A DNA stretch of 64,000 bases from CBDCFV01 sp965261795 (GCA_965261795.1 OZ253476.1:62001-126000); one strand, 5' to 3'; positions 40,056 through 49,412 are shown, counted from the stretch's first letter. Numbers and translations are program-made. The notes: generated from the letters alone by a model not told the origin.

Positions 40056-41482
40056 TACTACAGCCGCAGATATTCGATGCTAGAATAGAGCGACTTTAGA
40101 GTGTGAGTGAGGTGAGGTGGTGGCAGGGGACAAGGATGAGGTGTTAGAGGTGGCGCGGTGGGCCAAAGGCATTGAAGGGGTTCATGGGTGCATTGGGGTG
40201 CGGTTTCACCGTTCGGAACCCCGCCGCCGGGCGCTGGAGTATCTGAAGGGACTGCTTTCTCCGGTGGAGCGCAAGAACGGCTGGCAACTGGCGGAGCAGG
40301 CGGGCGACGCCACGCCCGACGGGGTGCAGCGGTTGCTGTCCACCTATCGGTGGGACGCCAACCTGGTTCGGGACGACCTGCGAAGCTACGTGATTGAGCA
40401 TTTGGGCGATGAGGACGGGGTGCTGGTGGTGGACGAGACTGGGTTCCTGAAGAAGGGTAACAAGTCGGTTGGGGTGCAGCGACAGTACAGTGGGACGGCG
40501 GGACGGATCGAAAACTGCCAGATAGGGGTATTCCTGGCCTACGCCAGCGCTAGGGGAAGGACACTGCTGGACCGGGAACTGTACCTGCCCCGAGTGTGGG
40601 CTGACGATGGAGGACGCCGCCGGGAGGCGGGAGTGCCTGAGGAGGCGGCCTTCCGGACCAAGCCGCAACTGGCCCAGGAGATGCTGGAGCGAGCGGTGGA
40701 ATCTGGGATTCCCTTCAGTTGGATCACTGGGGATGAAGTGTACGGCAGCGACCGCAACCTGCGGTTGTGCTTGGAGCAGAAGGGCGCAGCCCACGTGTTG
40801 GCCATCAAGAGTAACGAGAGGCTATGGGCTTTGACGGATAAGGGGCCGCGGCAGGTGAGGGCGGACCAACTGGCGTCCGGAGTGAAAGAATCCCACTGGA
40901 GTCGGTGCAGCGCTGGCAACGGCGCCAAGGGTCCCCGGGTCTACGACTGGGCCTTGGTGGAGATCCGGCCCCTGAGAGAGCCGGGCAAGGGGTACTGGCT
41001 GCTGGCCCGGCGCAGCATTGCCCAGCCTGAAGAGTTGGCTTACTACGTCTGCTTCGGCCCGGTTGATACGCCCTTGGAGGAACTGGTGCGGGTGGCGGGA
41101 ACCCGCTGGGCCATTGAGGAATGTTTCGAGGAGGCCAAGGGACAGGTGGGTCTGGACCAGTATGAAGTCCGGAAATGGGATGGTTGGCACCGGCACATCA
41201 CGCTGTCAATGTTGGCCCACGCCTGCCTGGCGGTGGTCCGGCAACAGGCCAACGCAGGTAGCTGCGGTAAAAGGGGGGAGAGCCGGACTGGGATGAGGCC
41301 CTGATACCGTTGACGGTTCCTGAAGTGAGACGGCTCATCTACCGGCTGATCTGGAAGCCCAACCCTACGGACGATTCGGTGCTGACGTGGTCCCGGTGGA
41401 GGCGGCGGCACCAAGCAAGAGCCCGCCGCTGCCACTACCAACGCAGACTGAAACTCCTCAGCCAATATATGCGACTGTAGTA
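40056..41482 (+). mobile_element. IS701-family insertion sequence, complete, with CTAG target duplication
   Basis: The element is 1427 bp. Left end TACTACAGCCGCAGATATT and right end (reverse) TACTACAGTCGCATATATT are inverted repeats matching at 17 of 19 positions. Both are flanked by CTAG (40052-40055 and 41483-41486), the 4-bp target duplication expected for this family (YTNA type). It sits 22 bp after the displaced ilvD end. Size and single transposase gene fit IS701. Confidence 0.9.
40117..41480 (+). pseudogene. IS701-family transposase with a frameshift near the 3' end
   Basis: The first 385 or so residues are an intact IS701-type DDE transposase: VLVVDETGFLKKGNKSVGVQ (first Asp), SWITGDEVYGSDRNLRL (second Asp) and TRWAIEECFEEAKGQVGLD (Glu). 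At a run of A4G6 (41269-41278) the frame is lost and stops at 41304. The -1 frame continues with EPDWDEALIPLTVPEVRRLI and ends SQYMRL at 41480, just inside the right end. Either a one-base indel has inactivated it or the run allows slippage. The start is one of two GTG codons after GAGGTGAG. Confidence 0.85.
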
Positions 41483-41574
41483 CTAGGCGGTGTCGTCAAA
41501 TCGGCCGTCATTCCGGCGAGAGTCGGGATCCGGATAAATTTGGGACCGAATACCACACTGTTGGTGCGGATTCT

Positions 41575-41601
41575 GGATTCCCGCCTCCGCGGGAATGACG
41601 G
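41575..41601. repeat. Palindromic intergenic repeat
   Basis: GGATTCCCGCCTCCGCGGG plus AATGACGG, with a partial inverted relative (GTCATTCCGGCG) near 41508. It lies between the IS and the RHH antitoxin gene. Confidence 0.7.
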
Positions 41602-41675
41602 AAATATGCAATTGACGACACTCCCTAGGTTAGGCATTTTGGGGACGGCAAAATATTGGGAATGGGCGTGAAAAT

Positions 41676-41960
41676 ATGGTCAGGGTAGCGATAACCCTCC
41701 CGGATGACGTGTTTCAGGCGGCGGGAAAAATGCGCTTGGAAAGTGATGCTAAGCTTACGAGAAGCCAGTTTTTCCGCGCGGCTGTCGAGGAGTACGTTGG
41801 GAGGCGAGCTCCGACGAAAGAGAATCTTGATGAGCTTAAGGAGTTTTTCGATCAAGAAACGGAAGCCAATATGAATGAATGGGTATACCAAGTCAGCATG
41901 AAGACCTTGGCAAAAGTGCCTTGGGACGAGGAGTTTGAGGGCGAGGAACCTAAGCAGTGA
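41676..41960 (+). CDS. Ribbon-helix-helix antitoxin
   Basis: 94 residues. VRVAITLPDDVFQAAGKMRL gives the RHH beta strand and first helix, with LTRSQFFRAAVEEYV as the second helix, the CopG/MazE-like DNA-binding fold. The acidic C-terminus (EEFEGEEPKQ) would bind and mask the toxin. The stop overlaps the MazF-like start by 4 bp. Such antitoxins also repress their own operon. Confidence 0.85.
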   Translation: MVRVAITLPDDVFQAAGKMRLESDAKLTRSQFFRAAVEEYVGRRAPTKENLDELKEFFDQETEANMNEWVYQVSMKTLAKVPWDEEFEGEEPKQ

Positions 41961-42373
41961 CGCGTGGTGATGTTTGGTGGACGACCTTGCCAGGTCGGGC
42001 GGGTCGGCGTCCTGTGGTTCTGGTTTCCCGGGAGTCGGTTTACGGGTCCCGTTCCTCAGTGACGGTCGCACCTGCCACTACCCGAATAAGAGGGATCCGG
42101 GTTGAGGTCCCGTTGGGACCAGAGGACGGAATGCCCCGGGGTAGTGTTGTCAATGTGGATGACTTGGTTACCATTTCACAGGATTCCCTTGAGGAATTTA
42201 TCACCCACTTAGGGCGGAACAAAATTCGGGCAATAAACGCCGCTATTCGTTACGCCTTGGGGTTGGAAGATTGGCGGACTTGTGATGCGGATACATTCTA
42301 TGATTCTACTCGTTACTTGCATTATCCGAAAACTTTTCGACGAATAGGTGACCTGCCATGCCCCCTTTCATAA
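41957..42373 (+). CDS. MazF/PemK-type endoribonuclease toxin
   Basis: 138 residues starting 4 bp inside the antitoxin gene. TRGDVWWTTLPGRAGRRPVVLVSRE is divided by the MazF start motif, followed by TVAPATTRIRGIRVEVPLG and GSVVNVDDLVTISQDSLEEF, the expected strands. MazF toxins cut mRNA at short motifs. The protein is about 25 residues longer than usual, with a C-terminal tail (TFYDSTRYLHYPKTFRRIG) whose end overlaps the tldD start by 16 bp. So the toxin operon is joined to tldD. Confidence 0.88.
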   Translation: MTRGDVWWTTLPGRAGRRPVVLVSRESVYGSRSSVTVAPATTRIRGIRVEVPLGPEDGMPRGSVVNVDDLVTISQDSLEEFITHLGRNKIRAINAAIRYALGLEDWRTCDADTFYDSTRYLHYPKTFRRIGDLPCPLS

Positions 42374-43926
42374 CCGTAGACATACTTGACCGGATGCGCC
42401 CCAACCTGGCGTCGTTGGTTGGCGAGAGGGCCAAGCGATTGCAGGGGTTGCGGTATTGCGACCTTCGCATCCAAGTAAAGGAAGAGAAGGGCGCGGTGGC
42501 CGAGAACGGCAGCGAGAAGGCCAGTAGCGAGGACTATTCCTTCGACTTTGGCGTCCGGGTCATCGCGGGGGGCAGAATAAGCGCATCCGGCTACTATGGC
42601 CGCATCCTTGGGGCCGCCGATGCCGGCAACATCGAGGAAGTGGTGTGGGAAGGCATACAACAAGCCCACCAGAGAGCAAGAGCCAGCGCCCGCCTCAAGA
42701 ATCTATCCAAGGGCCGGTTCGGCAGCTTGGGCGATAGCTTGGTCTCGGCTGACCTTGCTCCTGTGGCGATAGTCCAGGACTCGGTGTCCGCAGCGTACGT
42801 CGTGGACCCTCGGTCCGTTCCCTTGAGGGACACGGTAGCTATGGCCGTGGACGGGTGCAAGGCGGCCCAGAGCCAGAGCAGCCGGATAGTATATGCGGCT
42901 GCATCCTCTTCCACCTTTCTCCTCCGCGAGATGTTTTTCAGTTCCGACGGCGCGGACATCGACCAGAGCTTCGCCCAAACCGAGGGGTTCGTGATTACCA
43001 TTTGTGAAGGAGAGAGCGGTAGTTTCGAACTCTACGACTTCACCGGGCATCAGCGCGGCTGGGAGATACTAACGGACGGCTACAACAACGGGCCAATTGT
43101 GCTGCCGAACTTTATCGACTTCTGCTCCAAGCTGGGGGCCGACGCGGCTGAAGTGGCGGCGGCCCCACCATTGAAACCTCCCGACAAGGACGTGGTGGTC
43201 GTCATCGATCCTCACTTCAACACGCTGCTGGTCCACGAGGTCGTGGGGCACCCTTCCGAGCTGGACCGGGCCTTGAAGTACGAGACCGCTTACGCCGGAC
43301 GCTCCTGGTTCCTGAATAGTCTTGAAGATAATCAGATAGGGCAGCAGATAGCATCGCCGTTGGTCACCGCTTTCTCAGATCCTTTGATGGAGGGGTACGG
43401 GTCGTTCAGGTATGATCACGAAGGCACCCCTCCGCGGAGGGCTTACATCATCCGCGACGGCGTCCTTGAGGAGTTCTTGAATAACCGTCAGACCGCTGCC
43501 ATCATGGGAGTCCAAGCCAACGGGTCCACACGCGCCACCGAGGCCCATCTCGTACCATTGATTCGTATGACGAACACAGTGTTCGCCCCGGGGCAGCAAG
43601 AGCCGAGCGACATCATCGCGGAGGTTGAATCGGGTTACTACATATCCGGGCATCGCACGCCGTCCATAGCCGAGTCCCGTGAGAACTTCAGGATTACGGC
43701 AGTGAAAGTCTACGAGATTAAAAACGGGCAGTTGGGTCAACTGTACCGGGACGGCGGCATTACCTCCGATTCCCGCAGTTATTTCACTTCGATCGACGCG
43801 GTGGGCAACGACCTGCGGGTGAACCCGATTCCCAACTGCGGCAAGGGACAGCCGATGCAGGCAAAGCGCATGAGCAATGGCGGGCCGACTATGCGGGGTG
43901 TCGCCCGGCTCACCGGGCCGGGCTAG
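42358..43926 (+). CDS. tldD: Metalloprotease TldD
   Basis: 522 residues with AGGTGA before the ATG. The zinc motif LLVHEVVGHPSELDRA (HExxxH, about 292-297) and FLNNRQTAAIMG, GYYISGHRTPSIAESRENF support a PmbA/TldD protease. With TldE it forms a heterodimer that degrades unfolded peptides and, in E. coli, processes microcin B17 and degrades the CcdA antitoxin. It overlaps a MazF-like toxin gene and is separated from tldE by about 870 bp holding a broken protease gene and a PaREP1-like gene. Confidence 0.93.
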   Translation: MPPFITVDILDRMRPNLASLVGERAKRLQGLRYCDLRIQVKEEKGAVAENGSEKASSEDYSFDFGVRVIAGGRISASGYYGRILGAADAGNIEEVVWEGIQQAHQRARASARLKNLSKGRFGSLGDSLVSADLAPVAIVQDSVSAAYVVDPRSVPLRDTVAMAVDGCKAAQSQSSRIVYAAASSSTFLLREMFFSSDGADIDQSFAQTEGFVITICEGESGSFELYDFTGHQRGWEILTDGYNNGPIVLPNFIDFCSKLGADAAEVAAAPPLKPPDKDVVVVIDPHFNTLLVHEVVGHPSELDRALKYETAYAGRSWFLNSLEDNQIGQQIASPLVTAFSDPLMEGYGSFRYDHEGTPPRRAYIIRDGVLEEFLNNRQTAAIMGVQANGSTRATEAHLVPLIRMTNTVFAPGQQEPSDIIAEVESGYYISGHRTPSIAESRENFRITAVKVYEIKNGQLGQLYRDGGITSDSRSYFTSIDAVGNDLRVNPIPNCGKGQPMQAKRMSNGGPTMRGVARLTGPG

Positions 43927-43993
43927 ACTTCAGGGACCGGCGCGTCCAGATGGTTATCCGGGCGAGCCACAAGACGGGCATTTCAGGAGACCT

Positions 43994-44390
43994 GATGGAA
44001 CATTCGCAGTGCCGGTGGAAATAGGGGGGCTCAAGGCCAGCAATTCGAGAATGTCGACTTTTGGTCGATACCGGAGCAAGATATACCAGGATTCCCGGCG
44101 ACGTCCTGAGGGACTTGGGTGTGCAACCCCATACGTAGTTCAACTTCATCATGGCTGACGGCAGCTACATAGAACGGGAGGTAGGGCGCACATGGGTACG
44201 TATCGGTAATCAGTCGGAAATCACCTTGGTGGTGTTCGCCAATGAAGATACCGAACCGTTGCTCGGCGCTTATATGTTGCAGGGAATGCTTTTGGCCGTG
44301 GATACGCCAAACGAAAGGTTAATGCCGGTTCCCGACCTATTAAAAACGGGTGCAGTTTTTGATTCACAAGATCCCGCACTTCCGGGGTAG
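43994..44390 (+). pseudogene. Broken clan AA (retropepsin-like) aspartic protease
   Basis: Three pieces in different frames add up to one small protease: GTFAVPVEIGGLKASNS (frame of 43994), then LLVDTGARYTRIPGDVLRDL with the catalytic DTG, then after an in-frame TAG (about 44121) MADGSYIEREVGRTWV and LLGAYMLQGMLLAVD. At least one frameshift and one nonsense codon break it. Intact relatives are single 110-130-residue proteins often found with small toxin-antitoxin genes. It lies between tldD and tldE. Confidence 0.75.
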
Positions 44391-44401
44391 GAAGGAGACA
44401 T

Positions 44402-44758
44402 TTGAATAGACACCAGGAATACAACGCTGCAAGCAGACAGTTCTTAAACAAAGCCTACGAGGAATTGGCTCTAGGGGACGTCGTACAAGCCTCTGAAAAG
44501 GGTTGGGGAGCGGCGGCCCAGATGGTTAAAGCTATCGCGGAGCAGCGAGACTGGACTCATACCAGCCACCCTGCGCTTCGCCAGATAGTGAGCAGATTGG
44601 TGGAGGAAACGGGAGACGATAGGTTGTCCACTCTGTTCCGCGTTGCCGACAGTCTGCACATCAATTTTTACGAAAACTGGGATACCCCCATTATGGTTGA
44701 ATTAGGGTTGAAGGATGTGCAACAACTCCTAGACAAGTTGGAGCCGTTGCTGGAATAA
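44402..44758 (+). CDS. PaREP1/HEPN-like helical protein, paralogue of the one at 3726
   Basis: 118 residues from a TTG at 44402 preceded by AAGGAG. It shares EKGWGAAAQMVKA, the ETGDDRLSTLF segment and NFYENW with the 3726-4106 protein. The conserved block LALGDVVQASEKGWGAAAQM suggests a PaREP1-type HEPN-like bundle. No R-x(4-6)-H ribonuclease motif is obvious. It is inserted between tldD and tldE, in their direction, behind the broken protease gene. Confidence 0.65.
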   Translation: MNRHQEYNAASRQFLNKAYEELALGDVVQASEKGWGAAAQMVKAIAEQRDWTHTSHPALRQIVSRLVEETGDDRLSTLFRVADSLHINFYENWDTPIMVELGLKDVQQLLDKLEPLLE

Positions 44759-44795
44759 AGATCCACAATTCAACGAGACTAAGGGTGCATTGGGC

Positions 44796-46391
44796 ATGAT
44801 TCCCTTGAGCAAGTTACGCACCGCTACACGAGAGGCTCTGGCTTACGTCTCGGCTCAGTCTGACGTTGCAGAAGCGGAGGTCTTTGCTTCCGCCAACGGC
44901 AATTTTACCGTGCGGTTGAACTACACCTCTCACATACCCAGCAACGGGGTAGAAGAGGTGAAGTCGGTGGAGTCCTACGGGCTGGGTCTCCGGGTGGCTT
45001 TCCGCTCCTCCGACGGTGTCATGACCGGGTTTGGCAGCGAGCCAACGGACTTGTCGCTGGATGGAGTGCAGCGGGCGTTGGACAAAGCGCGTCAGGGCGC
45101 GGTCCGGGACCCGGAGTACGTTAGCTTGCCGATGGCGACTCAAGTTATCGGCAGCGGTAGAGGCAATGCCGGGGCGTCCCCAACCGCCACGGTTGATAAG
45201 AACCACGACCCAGTCATCATGCGCATGAGCAACGGCCGGTTGGTGAGCGCCGGATGGCGTATGGTAGACCGAGCCTTGGAAGTGTTCCAGTCGTCGGAAG
45301 ACCTGCTGGAAATAGCTGAATCCCCGGAAACGCTGGGCAGACTGGGCTTGATTCTGGGGGGCGACCTGGTAGCGTTACAGGAGCGCATGGCCATTGCTTC
45401 CACCCACATGCCCCGGGTGCAGACCGATGAATCGACCTTGTTAATGTCTTCCGCCACCGCCATGGTGGAGCAGCAGGCGGCCAAGGGGAGCGGGTGGTCG
45501 GTGGGCTCCCGGTGGCTGGACTTCGATGGCGAGTCGGCGGCGGAGGCGGCCAGGAACGCGATTGACTCCATGGGCGGTGTACGAGTCTCCACGGGAGCAT
45601 ACCGGGTGATTCTGGGGCCACAGGCTCTGGCCGAAATATTGGAATGGATTTTGATGCCCGGTCTCCGATTGGACATGCTCTATGCCGGTGTTTCCCCTTT
45701 CATGGGACGGCTTGGGCAATCGGTCGCATCGTCCCAATTGAATATCTACGACGACGGTGCCGCACCAGGGTTGGCTGCTTCCAAGGCGATTACCGACGAG
45801 GGTCTCTCAACCGGGCGCACCGATCTCATACGGGACGGGGTGTTGGCGGGGCTTTTGTCCGACCATTACAATACGCAACGTATCCTGCACGATCCGAGGG
45901 GAAGGGACAAACTGGGAGTCGATCCAAACCAACTCGGCCAAGCCATCGCGCCCCGCAATGGATTTCGTCCCGGCAACGGCGGAGGACGGGACTTCGCTTC
46001 TCCGCCGGGCATAGTGCCAACAAACCTCATTGTGCATGGCAACAAACCGATGTCGCGGGAGGAGTTGCTTCGTTTGGTTGGCGACGGCGTTTACATAGGC
46101 CGCATCTGGTACACCTATCCGATCAACGGGTTATCCGCCGGGGACTTCAGCGGCACGGTGGTGGGGGATTCCTACGTAATACGCGACGGACGGGTTGCCG
46201 AACCCATCAGACCCAATACGCTGCGTATGAACGACAATGTGTTGAGGGTAATCAACAACGTCATCGGCGTGGGGTCACAGCGACGCCCCACCGTGCGATG
46301 GTCGTCCGACCAAGTTACTTGGGCTCCGGAGTTGGCTGTCGGCGGGTTCGAGTTGGAAGAGATATCCGAAGACCTGGATATGGAGCGATAG
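44796..46391 (+). CDS. tldE: TldE/PmbA-family protein
   Basis: 531 residues from the ATG at 44796; a TTG two codons earlier is also in frame. It has the PmbA/TldE plan: YVSAQSDVAEAEVFASANGN, the middle VLAGLLSDHYNTQRI and C-terminal YTYPINGLSAGDFSGTVVGDSYVIRDG. The HExxxH of TldD is lacking, as expected for the non-catalytic partner. It forms the heterodimeric protease with TldD encoded upstream. The separation of the pair by accessory genes is unusual. Confidence 0.9.
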   Translation: MIPLSKLRTATREALAYVSAQSDVAEAEVFASANGNFTVRLNYTSHIPSNGVEEVKSVESYGLGLRVAFRSSDGVMTGFGSEPTDLSLDGVQRALDKARQGAVRDPEYVSLPMATQVIGSGRGNAGASPTATVDKNHDPVIMRMSNGRLVSAGWRMVDRALEVFQSSEDLLEIAESPETLGRLGLILGGDLVALQERMAIASTHMPRVQTDESTLLMSSATAMVEQQAAKGSGWSVGSRWLDFDGESAAEAARNAIDSMGGVRVSTGAYRVILGPQALAEILEWILMPGLRLDMLYAGVSPFMGRLGQSVASSQLNIYDDGAAPGLAASKAITDEGLSTGRTDLIRDGVLAGLLSDHYNTQRILHDPRGRDKLGVDPNQLGQAIAPRNGFRPGNGGGRDFASPPGIVPTNLIVHGNKPMSREELLRLVGDGVYIGRIWYTYPINGLSAGDFSGTVVGDSYVIRDGRVAEPIRPNTLRMNDNVLRVINNVIGVGSQRRPTVRWSSDQVTWAPELAVGGFELEEISEDLDMER

Positions 46392-46437
46392 CGGCGACCA
46401 GACCAAGCGTCATTCTTGAGACCAAGAGGTATATCTC

Positions 46438-47241
46438 ATGGCAGGCAACGAAGTTAGTTTCACAAAGCAGGGCGGCGTGGCGACCATTACTTTGAACCGC
46501 CCGGAGTCCCGCAATGCTCTCACCCCTGAGATGGTAGACGAATTGGGCGAAGCCATTCGGTCCTGCCGAAGTGCAGAGGTGCGAGCGGTGATAATCACCG
46601 GGGCGGGCGGGTTTTTCTGTTCCGGGGCGGACGTGAAGGACTTCAAGGATCAGTTCGACCAAGGCGGCGCGGAAGCGTTGCACCAACACTTGGAGAGGCT
46701 GGCGGGGGCCCTGCACCAAGACGTTGTTCTGCAAATCCGTCGGTTGGAGAAGCCGGTGATCGCAAGCATCCACGGCGTCGCCGCGGGAGCGGGGTTCAGC
46801 TTGATGCTGGGATGCGACATGCGGATGGCGGCGAGCGACGCCAGGTTCCTGATGGCCTACGGCAACATTGGGGCCACCGCCGACGGCGGATCGACCCACT
46901 TCCTGCCCCGCTTGGTAGGCGCAGGCAGGGCGATGGAGCTTTACTTGGCCAACCAGCCAACGAGCGCCGAGAGGGCGTTGGAGATAGGGCTTGTCAGCCA
47001 GGTGTGCCCCTCGGCTGACCTCGACCGGCATGTCCTGGAGACAGCCATCCGGCTGTCTGAAGGTCCCACGGTTGCTTACGGCCGCGTAAAGGCCTTGTTC
47101 GATGCCTCTTGGGACACGGACCTGGCGGCGCAATTGGACGCGGAAACCGAGGCAATCAGCGGGATAGCCCTTACCAACGACTTCCAGGAGGGGATCCGGG
47201 CTTTTTCGGACAAACGGCGCCCCTGGTTCCAGGGGAGGTAG
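46438..47241 (+). CDS. Enoyl-CoA hydratase/isomerase family protein
   Basis: 267 residues with GAGG upstream of the ATG. Crotonase fold: VATITLNRPESRNALTPEMV, the oxyanion-hole GAGGFFCSGADVKDF (about 60) and IHGVAAGAGFSLMLGCDMRM (about 105-120), then GATADGGSTHFLPRLVG. Position 140 or so carries D/G residues, not the two-Glu pair of true hydratases, so the precise reaction (hydration, isomerisation or hydrolysis of an acyl-CoA) is uncertain. It is monocistronic after tldE. Confidence 0.9.
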   Translation: MAGNEVSFTKQGGVATITLNRPESRNALTPEMVDELGEAIRSCRSAEVRAVIITGAGGFFCSGADVKDFKDQFDQGGAEALHQHLERLAGALHQDVVLQIRRLEKPVIASIHGVAAGAGFSLMLGCDMRMAASDARFLMAYGNIGATADGGSTHFLPRLVGAGRAMELYLANQPTSAERALEIGLVSQVCPSADLDRHVLETAIRLSEGPTVAYGRVKALFDASWDTDLAAQLDAETEAISGIALTNDFQEGIRAFSDKRRPWFQGR

Positions 47242-47521
47242 CGGCAGGGATTAACAGTCCGACTAACCACCATTCGGAGTGTCAACGGCTCTGGACTGAT
47301 GGTATCACCAAGGATATATTTATCCTAATGCAACATTAGTGTAGTGTCCTTCGGAAGGCACCATGGTCACAACGGTTCGCTTCAAAGACATCGAAAAACA
47401 AGATTGTTGATGGCACTCCCTCGTAGTGTCATCTCCGTAGACCGCGCGTTGGCAGCAATCGGATTTTTCATGGGCTTTCCTTGGGCGGAATAAACAGGAT
47501 AGTATAATCCCAGCAGCTTGG

Positions 47522-49246
47522 ATGCAGGCGCCAGTGATTAGGATGTTGAGCAACATCACGGTTCGCAACTTCAAACAATTTGAAGACATTACGGTTGATC
47601 TGGAAGACGTGGTGGTCTTCGTTGGACCCAACGATTCAGGGAAAACAACCGCATTGCAAGCCCTGGCCCTTTGGGAATTGGGACTTAGGCGGTGGAGAGA
47701 CCGCTGGGGGATGGTGCCAGCCGACGAGATGCGGCGCCCTGGGGTTTCCATCAACCGGCTCGACTTGTTCTCAGTGCCAGTGAGCCATGCCAACCTGCTT
47801 TGGCGAGGTCTGCGTACCAGAGAGGCGAATCGGCAAAATGGTGGGACCAGCAATATTCGAATGGAGGTGATTGTCACCGGAATTTCCAAGGCTGGAACTG
47901 ACTGGACTTGCGGACTGGAATTCGACTATGCGAACTCTGAGTCATTCTACTGTCGTCCATTGCGGTCCGAGTCTGCCGACGGCATTGAGACCAGGATGCC
48001 GATACCTGCGGAGGCCTTCGAGGAACAGGTCGCCTTTTTGCCTCCGATGTCGGGCTTGTCTTCGTCTGAAGCCATGCTTCAACCGGGGACAGTCAATGTG
48101 CTGTTGGGGCAAGGACGCACAGCAGAGGTCTTGCGGAACCTTTGCTTTCAGGTATTCGTCCAACATCGTCGCGAGTGGGAAGACGTGCTTGTACCGCAGA
48201 TGCTTCGGCTATTCGGGGCAACTATTCTGGAGCCGCAATACAATGCGGAACGCGGGGAAATTTCTTTGCGTTACAAAGACGGGCGCATGGCAAATTTGGA
48301 ACTGGACTTATCGTCGTCGGGCCGTGGATTCCAGCAAACTCTGTTGCTGACAGCCTACATGCTGTTGCATCCGAATTCGGTAATTATGCTCGACGAGCCG
48401 GACGCCCACTTGGAAATCCTACGCCAGCGGCAGATTTATGGGGCAATAACAGAGACAGCTGCTCGCCAGCGCAGCCAGTTGCTCATTGCCACTCATTCAG
48501 AGGTAATTTTGAACGAGGCTGGCGACCGACACACCGTGATGGCTTTCGTGGGCGCCCCCCATCGGATAGCCGGCAGAGGCGCTCAAGTCGTGAAGTCACT
48601 GGCGGAAATTGGATTTGAGAGTTACCTGCAAGCCGCCCAAGCGGGTTGGGTGCTGTATCTCGAAGGCTCCACCGACTTGACGGTCCTGCAAGCCTTTGCC
48701 CGCCGCTTGGGGCATCAGGCGGACAATGTGCTGGAACGTCCTTTCGTTCATTACGTAGGCAATCTACCAATGCAGGCTCGCCATCACTTTTACGGGTTGC
48801 GAGAGGCTTGTCCCGGCTTGCGGGGATTCGCTTTGTTTGACCGGCTGAATTTGCCTGCCAGTGGCAGCGACGTCTTGGAAGAGCATAGCTGGCGGAAGCG
48901 GGAAATCGAAAATTATCTCAGCAGCAGGAAGTCATTGTTGCGTTGGGTTGATGCTGAATTGCCTCTGTTTCGTTCAGGTATGGAAGAAGCCATTTCCGAC
49001 GTGGAAAATGCCCGCCACGTATTGGGTCAGTCTTCACCTTGGGATGACGACACCAAAGTCTCTGAAGAATTTCTGGCGCCGCTTTTTCAGGCCTTTTTCA
49101 ACAGAACCGGAATGTCCGGAGGGCTGGCGAAGTCCGACTACCATTTTCTGGTTGATCATGTGGAAGTAGACGAGATTGACCCGGAGGTTATTTCAGTCCT
49201 TGACCGTATAGTGGGCGTTGCCGGTCGAGCAATTCCGGTTTCGTGA
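47522..49246 (+). CDS. OLD-like ATPase with TOPRIM-type C-terminal region
   Basis: 574 residues. An ATG at 47543 (MLSNITVRN) is an alternative start. The ABC-type ATPase has VVVFVGPNDSGKTTALQAL (about 33-50), LSSSGRGFQQTLLL (about 263), VIMLDEPDAHLE (about 286) and IATHSEVIL (about 322). The C-terminal region starts GWVLYLEGSTDLTVLQAF (about 376) and has RGFALFDRLN, an E...D pattern like the TOPRIM nuclease of OLD proteins, though the DxD is not perfect. Stand-alone OLD proteins exclude phages. No Gabija-type helicase is adjacent. It looks like another acquired defence gene. Confidence 0.8.
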   Translation: MQAPVIRMLSNITVRNFKQFEDITVDLEDVVVFVGPNDSGKTTALQALALWELGLRRWRDRWGMVPADEMRRPGVSINRLDLFSVPVSHANLLWRGLRTREANRQNGGTSNIRMEVIVTGISKAGTDWTCGLEFDYANSESFYCRPLRSESADGIETRMPIPAEAFEEQVAFLPPMSGLSSSEAMLQPGTVNVLLGQGRTAEVLRNLCFQVFVQHRREWEDVLVPQMLRLFGATILEPQYNAERGEISLRYKDGRMANLELDLSSSGRGFQQTLLLTAYMLLHPNSVIMLDEPDAHLEILRQRQIYGAITETAARQRSQLLIATHSEVILNEAGDRHTVMAFVGAPHRIAGRGAQVVKSLAEIGFESYLQAAQAGWVLYLEGSTDLTVLQAFARRLGHQADNVLERPFVHYVGNLPMQARHHFYGLREACPGLRGFALFDRLNLPASGSDVLEEHSWRKREIENYLSSRKSLLRWVDAELPLFRSGMEEAISDVENARHVLGQSSPWDDDTKVSEEFLAPLFQAFFNRTGMSGGLAKSDYHFLVDHVEVDEIDPEVISVLDRIVGVAGRAIPVS

Positions 49247-49412
49247 CTTCTGAAGATCCATTGCCGGGTCCTCACTGTAATATATGAGGCTCGACTACTT
49301 CGAAGTGCGGACCTTTCCAGACTACACTCTCACTATGGGCAACATTACCCAAGTGTTGCGGTGAGAGGCCCGCAATCGCTATGGTTAACCTTGCCGAAGA
49401 TTCTTCACCTAG

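Noticed and set aside
41260..41304. Classic programmed -1 frameshift in the IS701 transposase
   Set aside because: The zero-frame codons around the A4G6 run do not form a standard slippery heptamer and I see no convincing downstream stimulator; a one-base indel explains it as well. Kept as an open question.
40117..41480. The IS701 element as the vehicle that moved the DUF262/HEPN cassette
   Set aside because: The IS is bounded by its own CTAG duplications entirely to the right of the displaced ilvD end, so it inserted separately; no second IS copy lies on the left.
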